Source of the DNA: G963669175 sp964648415
GTDB taxonomy: Bacteria; Electryoneota; Electryoneia; Electryoneales; Electryoneaceae
Assembly: GCA_964648415.1 (NCBI GenBank)
Contig: CAZYOC010000012.1
Span: 1 to 31,936 of the forward strand
Length of the DNA stretch: 31,936 bases
Reading direction: 5' to 3'
Each line of letters begins with the position of its first letter. Within the stretch, counting starts at the first letter, position 1. Made by a program: the position numbers and the translations under genes. This document shows positions 25,504-31,936 of this stretch, one piece after another. The notes under the pieces are model-generated. The model was given only the letters and a program-made list of their open reading frames with translations. It was not told where the DNA came from and did not search any database.

Positions 25504-25996
25504 CATCAGTTTTATGAAATCGCGAGCTGAACGGGGTTGCCATAAGTCTCATGCTCGACGCCTGTTACGCCATCTGAAACGGCTGAAAGCCGTCGCAGCC
25601 CATAAGGGGTCACAATTCCCCGGCCTTGAACCAACACACGACTTTTCATTGTCTTACCCCTCAACTTGATTTGTTAACCAGGCCTAACCCAAGTCGGGTA
25701 TTGGATCACACCCGTCTCTCCCGGGGCAGTTGGCGTTCGAATACACCTCACAATAAGAAACCCGGACATCCAATAACGCACCGATGTATTTGAGGAACAA
25801 CAAGTAAACAATGGGGCGTTCCTTATTCAGTATTACGAATTACTGAAAAATAATATTCTATTTCTTTTGAAGTTACGTTGCACAGCTTTTTCTCTTCCTG
25901 CTAGATTGATATTCATACGCCTTTCCTGGCACTTGTTTCACTTGATCGACAGCAACGGGAATTCAACCACGGAGTCAGCCTGGAGACAGATATTAG
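25504..25996. other. Non-coding region upstream of the hydrogenase operon
   Basis: About 490 bases without a supportable gene. It includes a small hairpin, ACGGCT-GAA-AGCCGT (25579-25593), and an AT-rich stretch at 25800-25900 that could carry the operon's promoter. I found no convincing -35/-10, -33/-7 or -24/-12 pair. Confidence 0.4.
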
Positions 25997-26063
25997 GGTC
26001 CGTTGCACCCGCTATGGAAAACAGGCGTCAGCTCAGAACCATTCATAGCTGGTGCAACGGACC
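25997..26063 (+). promoter_or_regulatory. Strong hairpin in the hydrogenase operon leader
   Basis: GGTCCGTTGCACC (25997-26009) is perfectly complementary to GGTGCAACGGACC (26051-26063). After one C/T mismatch the stem continues with GCTATG (26011-26016) against CATAGC (26044-26049), leaving a loop of about 27 bases. It ends 17 bases before the ribosome site of the large-subunit gene. No T-tract follows, so it is not an intrinsic terminator. Candidate roles are mRNA protection, a binding site for a regulator, or an inserted palindrome. Confidence 0.65.
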
Positions 26064-26092
26064 ACGAGAAACAGCATAACGGGAGAGTGACG

Positions 26093-27652
26093 ATGGCTCA
26101 ACACATCGTAGTCGATCCCGTCACACGCATCGAAGGTCACCTGAAGATCGAAGCGGTAGTCGATGGTGGCCGGGTAAAGGAGGCGAAAAGCTCCGGGATG
26201 CTGTGGCGTGGGATCGAACAGATCCTGGCCGGTCGAAATCCACTGGACGCTCAACGGATCACACAACGCATCTGCGGGGTGTGTCCCACCGGCCACGCTA
26301 CAGCTTCAACCCTCAACCTTGATTCGGCGCTGGGGGTCAACGACAAGATCCCCGACAACGGCCGCATCATCCGCAACCTCATCCTCGGCAGCAACTTCAT
26401 CCAGTCCCACATTTTGCACTTCTACCACCTGGCGGCGCTCGACTATGTCGACGTGACAGCGGTGGCGGGGTATGACGGCGGGGATCCGGACCTGAAGCAG
26501 GTGGCCCGTTTCATCAAGCAGGGCTCGCTGGCTCCCTTCGTACCCAGGTACGAGGGCGATTACCGGCTGCCGAAGAAGGTGAACATCGCCGCAGTGAAGC
26601 ACTACGTCGAGGCGCTCAACATGCGGCGGCTGGCGCAGGAGTGCCTGGCCATCTGGGGCGGACACATGCCGCACAACATGGCGATGATGCCCGGCGGAGT
26701 GACCGAGAATCCCACAGTGGACAAGATCGCCGATTTCCGGTGGCGGTTGCAGAAGCTGCGTGAGTTCATCGACAACACCTACATCCCGGATGTAGTGGCG
26801 GTGGCGGGTGTGTATGATGACTATTTCGGCATCGGCGGCGGTGTGGGCAACTACCTCAGCTACGGCTGCTTCGAGCTGGACAGTGAGCCGGATCTGACCA
26901 GGCGGAAACGGCTGCTGCCCATGGGCCGTGTCTCAGCGGCGGATCTGAAACCGCAACCGGTCGATCCCTCCAAGATCACCGAACAGGTGAAGCACTCCTG
27001 GTACAAGTCAGGCACAAACCTGCATCCATCCAATGGTGAAACGGCGCCGGACCGTGAGAAAAACGGCGCGTACTCCTGGCTGAAGTCGCCAAGGTACGAC
27101 GGCGAGGTCTACGAAGTGGGTCCGTTGGCGCGGCAGCTCAACGCCTATGTGCGCGGGTTCGGACCGACGAAGGAGCTGGTGGATCAGACGCTGGCGCATT
27201 TCCGTGCGGGGCCGTCGGCGCTGGTGTCCGTGTGCGGACGTCACGCCGCTCGCGCACTGGAAACGAAGATCGTCGCCGATCAGATGGCCGATTGGGTCTT
27301 GCAGTTGAAGCCGGGCGAGCCGGTACACGCCAGGTTCGAGATCCCTGAATCATCGCAGGGGATGGGGTTGACGGAAGCGCCGCGCGGCGCGTTGGGCCAC
27401 TGGATCACCATCAAGAACAAGAACATCGGCAACTACCAGTGCGTGGTGCCGACGACGTGGAACGGCAGCCCGCGCGACGACAAGGACCAACCGGGACCGT
27501 TCGAGCAGGCCATGGAGGGAACCCGGGTGCGGGATCCGAAGAACCCGTTCGAGCTGGTCCGTATCGTGCGTTCGTTTGATCCCTGCCTTGCCTGCGCGAT
27601 TCACGTGGTGAACGCCAAGGGCGCGGAGATGGCGAAATTCGTGATCGGATAA
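26093..27652 (+). CDS. hybC: [NiFe] hydrogenase large subunit, group 1 (Hyb-like)
   Basis: Catalytic subunit carrying the Ni-Fe(CN)2CO centre, 519 residues as precursor. The N-terminal motif RICGVCPTGH gives Cys61 and Cys64 and the C-terminal motif DPCLACAIH gives Cys498 and Cys501, the four Ni ligands. The 15 residues after His504 (VVNAKGAEMAKFVIG) are the extension that the maturation protease removes once Ni is inserted; that protease is the next gene. The subunit has no signal peptide and should be carried across the membrane by the Tat signal of the small subunit. ATG 26093 follows GGGAGAG, and the family N-terminus (HIVVDPVTRIEGHLKIE) begins here although the frame is open to 26003. It is the first gene of a five-gene operon, in contrast to the usual small-subunit-first order. 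Confidence 0.97.
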   Translation: MAQHIVVDPVTRIEGHLKIEAVVDGGRVKEAKSSGMLWRGIEQILAGRNPLDAQRITQRICGVCPTGHATASTLNLDSALGVNDKIPDNGRIIRNLILGSNFIQSHILHFYHLAALDYVDVTAVAGYDGGDPDLKQVARFIKQGSLAPFVPRYEGDYRLPKKVNIAAVKHYVEALNMRRLAQECLAIWGGHMPHNMAMMPGGVTENPTVDKIADFRWRLQKLREFIDNTYIPDVVAVAGVYDDYFGIGGGVGNYLSYGCFELDSEPDLTRRKRLLPMGRVSAADLKPQPVDPSKITEQVKHSWYKSGTNLHPSNGETAPDREKNGAYSWLKSPRYDGEVYEVGPLARQLNAYVRGFGPTKELVDQTLAHFRAGPSALVSVCGRHAARALETKIVADQMADWVLQLKPGEPVHARFEIPESSQGMGLTEAPRGALGHWITIKNKNIGNYQCVVPTTWNGSPRDDKDQPGPFEQAMEGTRVRDPKNPFELVRIVRSFDPCLACAIHVVNAKGAEMAKFVIG

Positions 27653-27655
27653 CCC

Positions 27656-28189
27656 ATGGACGTTTCCTTTTCAGACAAGAAGCCGGTGCTGGTTTTGGGA
27701 GTCGGCAACACGATCCAGATGGACGACGGAGTCGGAGTGCATGTGGCGAATCGTCTCATGGCTCTGGACCTGCCCGACGAGGTGGAAGTGGTGGACGGCG
27801 GCATTCTGGGCGTCGACCTGCTCTCCATCATCGAGGGCTGTCGCCGGATGATCGTGATCGACGCCGTGGACGCGGGCATGGAAGCCGGAACGCTGTTCCG
27901 TTTCACCCCGGCGGACATGGTGGACGACCTGATTCCCGCCCAATCCCTGCATCAGGTGGGCTTGCTGGAAACGTTACAGATGGCGGCTTTGCTGGGACGT
28001 GCGCCGGAGGAGACAGTGATCTTCGGAGTGCAACCCGGCGAAGTGGACTGGGGGTTAACCCTCACGGAAGCCGTGGAAGCGAAGCTGGACCTGCTGGTCG
28101 ACAAAGTCACCGACGAGATCGACATGCAGGTGGCAACGCTGCGCCGGACGGAGGCAAGTCTTGAAAAGACAGGAGGTTCTTGTGAGTAA
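27656..28189 (+). CDS. hybD: Hydrogenase maturation protease (HybD/HyaD family)
   Basis: Nickel-dependent endopeptidase, 177 residues, that trims the C-terminus of the large subunit after metal insertion. The family motif GVGNTIQMDDGVG is at 15-27. Putative Ni ligands are Asp24 (Glu16 in E. coli HybD), Asp69 in IDAVDAG and His99 in SLHQVG, so the site is complete with the conservative Glu-to-Asp change seen in relatives. It starts three bases after the large-subunit stop and its end overlaps the small-subunit start by eight bases, so production is coupled to its substrate. Only weak ribosome-site pairing is seen before the ATG, which fits coupling. Cytoplasmic. Confidence 0.93.
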   Translation: MDVSFSDKKPVLVLGVGNTIQMDDGVGVHVANRLMALDLPDEVEVVDGGILGVDLLSIIEGCRRMIVIDAVDAGMEAGTLFRFTPADMVDDLIPAQSLHQVGLLETLQMAALLGRAPEETVIFGVQPGEVDWGLTLTEAVEAKLDLLVDKVTDEIDMQVATLRRTEASLEKTGGSCE

Positions 28190-29306
28190 CAATAAAGAAT
28201 TCACGCGCCGGGATTTCCTCAACCTGATCGGTCAGGGGACCGCAGGCATTGTGGGATTGAACCTGCTGGGGATCCCGGGGTTTCAGAAGCTGTTCGCCCA
28301 GGCGGTAGCGCAAGTGCCGGTGGTCTGGTTGCAAGCCGGATCCTGCACCGGCTGCTCGGTGTCGTTGCTGAACGCGGTCAGCCCCACCATCCAGGACCTG
28401 CTTCTGGACGAAGTGGTGCCCGGCCAGCACATCAGCCTGGCGTTTCACCCCACCGTGATGGCCGGTCAGGGACACGGCGCCATGGAAGTGATCGACAAGT
28501 ACAAGCAGGGCAACGACCCGTTTGTGCTGGTGATCGAGGGGTCTGTGTCCACCAGGGACGGCGGGATCTATTGCGAGGTGGGCGAGAAGGACGGGCATGG
28601 TATCCCGTTGTTGCAGCATGTCAAGGAGCTGGCCCCGAACGCGATGGCGGTGATCAACATGGGCGCCTGCTCGGCGTACGGCGGCATTCCCATGGCGGCC
28701 CCCAACCCGACCGGGATCAAGCCGGTAAGCACGGTCCTGGCGGAGAACGGCATCAGCACGCCGGTGGTGAATGTGCCCGGCTGCCCGCCGCATCCGGACT
28801 GGTTCATCGGGACGGTGGCCACGGTGCTGCTGGGCGGACTGGAGGCGCTGGATTTGGATGAACACGGCCGCCTGAAGACGTTCTACAGCGGCAAGATCCA
28901 CGACAACTGCCAGTACCGCGGGCAGTACGACGACGGCCGCCTGGCGCAGGATTTCGGCGAGGAGGGCTGCCTGTATTCGCTCGGCTGCCGGGGACCGTCA
29001 ACATATGCCGACTGCCCGCACCGCAAGTGGAACAACGCGGTGAGCTGGTGTATCGGCAGCGGGAGTCCCTGTATCGGGTGCGTTGAACCGGGCTTCCCGT
29101 TCGAGCAGTCCATCCTGGTTCCGCTCCGGCCGAATGAACCGTCGCCGGGCGATGTGCCGCCGATCGTGTCGGATCGCAACAGCGGCACATGGGCTGGGAT
29201 CACCGGCGTGGTGGGCGCGGGCGCGGGTGTCGCGGTGGGAGTCGGCCTGGCGTCGTCACGACGGAAGAAACAGGAGCAGGACTCCGAAGCAGACACGGAA
29301 TCCTGA
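28182..29306 (+). CDS. hybO: [NiFe] hydrogenase small subunit, Tat-exported, C-terminally anchored
   Basis: Electron-transfer subunit, 374 residues, with three Fe-S clusters. The Tat signal is TRRDFLNLIG (8-17) followed by a hydrophobic stretch. Proximal cluster ligands are seen in SCTGCS (Cys55, Cys58), GACSAYGG (Cys163) and PGCPPHPDW (Cys201). The medial and distal cluster ligands lie in HDNCQYRG, EEGCLYSLGC, YADCPHRKWN, SWCIGSGSPCIGC. A C-terminal helix (GITGVVGAGAGVAVGVGLAS) before RRKK should anchor the complex on the periplasmic side. GTG 28182 is chosen because AGGAGG lies about six bases upstream; ATG 28161 would put seven extra residues ahead and has no such site. It overlaps the protease gene by eight bases. 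Confidence 0.96.
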   Translation: MSNNKEFTRRDFLNLIGQGTAGIVGLNLLGIPGFQKLFAQAVAQVPVVWLQAGSCTGCSVSLLNAVSPTIQDLLLDEVVPGQHISLAFHPTVMAGQGHGAMEVIDKYKQGNDPFVLVIEGSVSTRDGGIYCEVGEKDGHGIPLLQHVKELAPNAMAVINMGACSAYGGIPMAAPNPTGIKPVSTVLAENGISTPVVNVPGCPPHPDWFIGTVATVLLGGLEALDLDEHGRLKTFYSGKIHDNCQYRGQYDDGRLAQDFGEEGCLYSLGCRGPSTYADCPHRKWNNAVSWCIGSGSPCIGCVEPGFPFEQSILVPLRPNEPSPGDVPPIVSDRNSGTWAGITGVVGAGAGVAVGVGLASSRRKKQEQDSEADTES

Positions 29307-29323
29307 GCCGAAAGGAGGATGCG

Positions 29324-30208
29324 ATGGCGGTTGATCGCCGTGCATTTTTAAGAATGTCCGCCGGAGCTGCGGGGGGCTGTCTCCTGGCGACAGAAGTAGC
29401 GCTCGCGTCACCCGGAAAGAAGCAGGACGAGTTCTCCCGGAACATCGCCATGCTGAACGACCTGACGAAATGTGTCGGGTGCCGGGCATGCCAGAGCGCC
29501 TGCAAAAGCTATTACGACCTGGAACAGATCGGCCCTACGGAAGGGATCGATACGCCGGGCGGGCTCTCCGCGGCCAACTACACGGTCATCAAGCAGTACA
29601 GGGAAGGCGACGAACAGGCCTATATCAAACGGCAGTGCATGCACTGCAACCACCCCTCTTGTGTCTCGGCCTGCCCGGTAGCGGCTCTGAAAAAACAGGA
29701 AAACGGGGCGATCACCTACGATCCCGACGCCTGCATCGGCTGCCGGTATTGCATGGTCGCTTGTCCGTTCAACGTCCCGCGTTTTGAATACGACAAAGCG
29801 ACGCCCGTGATCCAGAAGTGTACTTTCTGTTATGACCGGGTCACACAGGGCGAGGAACCCGTGTGCGAGATCGTATGTCCCACCGGCGCGATCAGTTTCG
29901 GGACGCGCGAGGAGATACTCGCCGAAGCCCACCGCCGCATCGAGGCCGATCCGGACAAATACGTGGACGAGGTCTACGGCGAGACGGTGGCCGGGGGAAC
30001 ATCGGTGTTGTACCTCGCTGGAGTGCCGTTTGAAAAGCTGGGCCTGCGTGACTTCGGCGACGAGCCCCTGCCGGAGCTGGCGGAAAACATCCAGCACGGC
30101 ATCTTCAAGTATTTCGTCGCCCCGATCGCGCTGTTCGGGCTGTTGGGACTGACACGGATTGCGAACATGCAATGTGATCCGGATGACGAAGACTGCATTG
30201 AGGAGTGA
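29324..30208 (+). CDS. hybA: HybA-like periplasmic 4x[4Fe-4S] ferredoxin subunit
   Basis: 294-residue electron carrier between the hydrogenase small subunit and the membrane anchor. A Tat motif (DRRAFLRMSAG) opens the protein. Four ferredoxin-type cysteine groups follow: CVGCRACQSAC, CMHCNHPSCVSACPV, CIGCRYCMVACPF, and CTFCYDR with CEIVCPTG. A C-terminal hydrophobic helix (YFVAPIALFGLLGL) is like the tail of HybA and would tie it to the membrane. ATG 29324 follows AAAGGAGG; the frame is open to 29189 inside the small-subunit gene, but that extension is spurious. It is 17 bases after the small subunit and three before the next gene, firmly in the operon. Confidence 0.94.
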   Translation: MAVDRRAFLRMSAGAAGGCLLATEVALASPGKKQDEFSRNIAMLNDLTKCVGCRACQSACKSYYDLEQIGPTEGIDTPGGLSAANYTVIKQYREGDEQAYIKRQCMHCNHPSCVSACPVAALKKQENGAITYDPDACIGCRYCMVACPFNVPRFEYDKATPVIQKCTFCYDRVTQGEEPVCEIVCPTGAISFGTREEILAEAHRRIEADPDKYVDEVYGETVAGGTSVLYLAGVPFEKLGLRDFGDEPLPELAENIQHGIFKYFVAPIALFGLLGLTRIANMQCDPDDEDCIEE

Positions 30209-30211
30209 GGC

Positions 30212-31477
30212 ATGGACGAACCAAGATTTCGTAAGCCGAAGCCTCACCTGCCGACGAAGGAAGACATCCAGAAATATGAGGATGTCTGGGAGAAATTTCC
30301 CCGGTCGCCCCAGGAGAAGCCCCTGTGGACGCCAGCCTTCAAGACGGGTGTTGCGCTGATTGTGGTGGGTGCGATCCTGCTCCTCATCCGGTTTATTTTC
30401 GGACTGGGGTCCATCACCAACCTGTCCCAGGGCTTCCCCTGGGGGTTGTGGATCGCATTTGACGTTGTGGTAGGCATTGCCCTCGCGGCGGGCGGCTTTG
30501 TCACCGCGGCGATGGTGTACATCTTCAACCTGGGTAAGTATTCCCCGCTGGTGCGTCCGGCGCTGCTGACGGCGCTGCTGGGCTACGCCATGGCGGGGTT
30601 CGGCGTGTTCATCGACATCGGCCGCTGGTGGCAGGTGTACAACCCGGTGTTGCCCTGGCACTGGCAGGGCGCGTCGGCGCTGTTTGAAGTCGCCCTCTGT
30701 GTCATGAGCTACCTGCTGGTGCTGGTTATCGAGTTCACGCCAACCGTGATTGACAAGGTCTCCACCAACCCGGACAGCGGCCTGAAGCGTTTCCTTGTAA
30801 AAATCCGGCCCTTCCTGGAAAAGGTGATGATTCTGTTCATCATCCTGGGCGTGGTGATTTCCACGTTGCACCAGAGTTCGCTGGGCTCGATCATGCTGCT
30901 GATGAGCCACCGTCTGCACGCGTTGTGGTTCACCCCCTGGCTGCCGCTGTTGTTCCTGTTGAGCGCCATTGCGGTGGGCATGCACGTGGTCATCGTGGAG
31001 AGCCAGATCAGCGCGAAGGCGTTCGGAAGGCGTATCGAGATGCCGTTGCTGTCCGGTCTGGCCAAGCGCAGCATCGCTTTCCTCGGGCTCTATGTCATCG
31101 TGAAATTCATGGACCTGATCTGGGCCGGTGAATTTCCGATGCTGTTCACGAGCTGGTGGGGGCTGCTCTGGTGGGCGGAAATCCTGCTGTTCGGCATGGT
31201 TCCGGTCTTCCTGCTGTCGTTCAAGGCGTTCCGGAGGGATCCGAAATACCTGTTCTGGATCTCCTGGATGGTCATCGCCGGGCTGATTCTGAACCGGTTC
31301 AACGTGTACCTGTTCGCATTGCAGGCCTACGACGGCTGGAGCTATTTCCCGACGATCTGGGAGGTGCTTGTCTCCAGCATGATTGTTGCGATCATCTTCG
31401 TGGGTTACAAGGTGCTGGCCAACTACCTGCCGGTGCTGCACAAGGAGGAAGGCCTTGCGGAAGCCAAGGCGCATTAG
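30212..31477 (+). CDS. hybB: HybB/NrfD-family integral membrane anchor (quinone-reactive)
   Basis: 421-residue polytopic inner-membrane protein of the NrfD/PsrC family, with about ten predicted helices. The first runs around 46-66 (VALIVVGAILLLIRFIFGLG), followed by GFPWGLWIAFDVVVGIALAAGG, a classic HybB/NrfD signature, then GYAMAGFGVFIDIGRWW and further helices. It passes electrons from the HybA-like protein to menaquinone and, in the E. coli Hyb enzyme, can couple this to proton movement. The N-terminus is a hydrophilic stretch of about 45 residues without a signal peptide. The start follows GAGGAGTGAGGC, three bases after the previous stop. It ends the operon; no clear terminator is seen and no hyp maturation genes follow within the window. 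Confidence 0.94.
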   Translation: MDEPRFRKPKPHLPTKEDIQKYEDVWEKFPRSPQEKPLWTPAFKTGVALIVVGAILLLIRFIFGLGSITNLSQGFPWGLWIAFDVVVGIALAAGGFVTAAMVYIFNLGKYSPLVRPALLTALLGYAMAGFGVFIDIGRWWQVYNPVLPWHWQGASALFEVALCVMSYLLVLVIEFTPTVIDKVSTNPDSGLKRFLVKIRPFLEKVMILFIILGVVISTLHQSSLGSIMLLMSHRLHALWFTPWLPLLFLLSAIAVGMHVVIVESQISAKAFGRRIEMPLLSGLAKRSIAFLGLYVIVKFMDLIWAGEFPMLFTSWWGLLWWAEILLFGMVPVFLLSFKAFRRDPKYLFWISWMVIAGLILNRFNVYLFALQAYDGWSYFPTIWEVLVSSMIVAIIFVGYKVLANYLPVLHKEEGLAEAKAH

Positions 31478-31539
31478 TGGCGCGTTTCACGTGAAGTGAC
31501 GGATGCTGGGTTGTAGAGTCAATACCAGAGCGAATAGAG

Positions 31540-31734
31540 TTCCCTGGAAGGGAACCATGTGGATAGCGCTATGCGTAAGCGCCGCGATTGGGTCGATTCC
31601 GCCATCTTATCGACCCTGGAAGGGTCACACAAAGTCTGATACTGATCATCCCGGATTGTGTCACCCTTCCAGGGTTCATCATAAAGCAGGTGGGCTCACT
31701 GTTTCACTGGGCTGACGCCCCGCGCTATCCACAT
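31540..31734. repeat. Fold-back element with nested inverted repeats
   Basis: A short palindrome TTCCCT-GGA-AGGGAA lies at 31540-31554. Outer arms ATGTGGATAGCGC (31557-31569) and GCGCTATCCACAT (31722-31734) are perfectly complementary. Inside them, 20-base arms at 31613-31632 (starting ACCCTGGAAGGGT) and 31656-31675 pair with one mismatch around a 23-base loop. The GGGCTGACGCCCCGCGCTAT segment near 31709 resembles a repeat that I recall from many FCB and Verrucomicrobia-type genomes. No coding function is seen. Confidence 0.75.
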
Positions 31735-31797
31735 TACGCCCCGCCGGGGCTTCTAATGAATCCATCACTTCAGCTGAGACGGTCCACTGGCTTTGAC

Positions 31798-31834
31798 GGC
31801 ATAGCCCGGTTTGCTGTGCGCTTGCGGGCGGCCT
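31798..31834. repeat. Dispersed GGCATRGCCCGRTTTGC repeat, isolated copy
   Basis: GGCATAGCCCGGTTTGC followed by TGTGCGCTTGCGG matches the core of the units at 25074-25503, 6 kb away. The TGTGCG that follows is closest to the inverted units there. The last ~100 bases of the window hold nothing I can name. Confidence 0.6.
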
Positions 31835-31936
31835 GAAATCACAAACAGCGATGGATGACGCCGGACAGGTCTGCGGGTAACTTATACTCGGTTTATGCGT
31901 TTATGTGGTATGAGTAGCGAGTAGTATCAGGGCTTC

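Noticed and set aside
25098..25552. Open frames encoding MARFAVRVCSWTVY-like peptides
   Set aside because: They are translations of the dispersed repeat and recur with it; there are no start signals.
25926..25942. TGGCAC resembling a sigma-54 -24 box upstream of the hydrogenase
   Set aside because: The -12 half should read about TTGCA at the right spacing, but the sequence there is TCACT.

Overview
The window reads as a GC-rich chromosomal segment of a bacterium of the FCB superphylum or a nearby candidate phylum. The best taxonomic clue is the 1,676-residue secreted gingipain-like protein, whose C-terminal PNPFNPST-type domain is a type IX secretion (Por) sorting signal, a machinery essentially confined to that group. 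No rRNA or tRNA gene was seen, so a finer placement is inference only.

Layout. 1-1850: a palindromic repeat, then a propionyl-CoA carboxylase beta subunit (pccB). 1887-5403: a strikingly AT-rich, tightly coupled four-gene cassette with GC-rich DNA on both sides. It encodes a degenerate dCTP deaminase/dUTPase-fold protein with a C-terminal membrane helix, a COG2509-like FAD dehydrogenase, an endonuclease IV-like TIM barrel and a small protein resembling a fragment of PEP synthase. Its right edge runs into a frameshifted, truncated RelE-type toxin with a Phd/YefM-type antitoxin behind it. 5923-6765: an SDR oxidoreductase. 6766-7564: a gap with gene debris and two orphan hairpins. 7565-15745 (minus strand): an alpha-2-macroglobulin-like lipoprotein followed by penicillin-binding protein 1C, the usual envelope-defence pair, but split by an array of inverted repeats containing a 121-bp near-perfect duplication that has replaced the start of pbpC. 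16252-21282: the gingipain-like protein with its own terminator. 21394-23767: a segment bounded by two diverged copies of one repeat, carrying an AT-rich HEPN-like gene and an SGNH hydrolase; the right copy abuts an APC-type transporter that has lost its first membrane helix. 25074-25503: nested tandem and direct repeats. 26093-31477: a five-gene operon for a membrane-bound, periplasmic [NiFe] uptake hydrogenase of the Hyb type, preceded by a strong mRNA hairpin. 31540-31834: a fold-back element and another copy of the dispersed repeat.

How the genes work together. The hydrogenase operon is complete for structure and for C-terminal processing of the large subunit: large subunit, protease, Tat-exported small subunit, 4x[4Fe-4S] HybA-like protein and HybB/NrfD-like quinone-side anchor. 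It should take electrons from periplasmic H2 to the menaquinone pool. The A2M lipoprotein should trap proteases that breach the outer membrane while PBP1C repairs peptidoglycan. The four-gene AT-rich cassette is the best candidate for an undescribed system. Its parts point to nucleotide, DNA or phosphorylated small-molecule chemistry near the membrane, and its composition, compactness and position beside a wrecked toxin-antitoxin locus suggest recent arrival. Anti-phage defence or nucleoside modification are both guesses.

All assignments come from reading the sequence and remembered family motifs; no database search was run.
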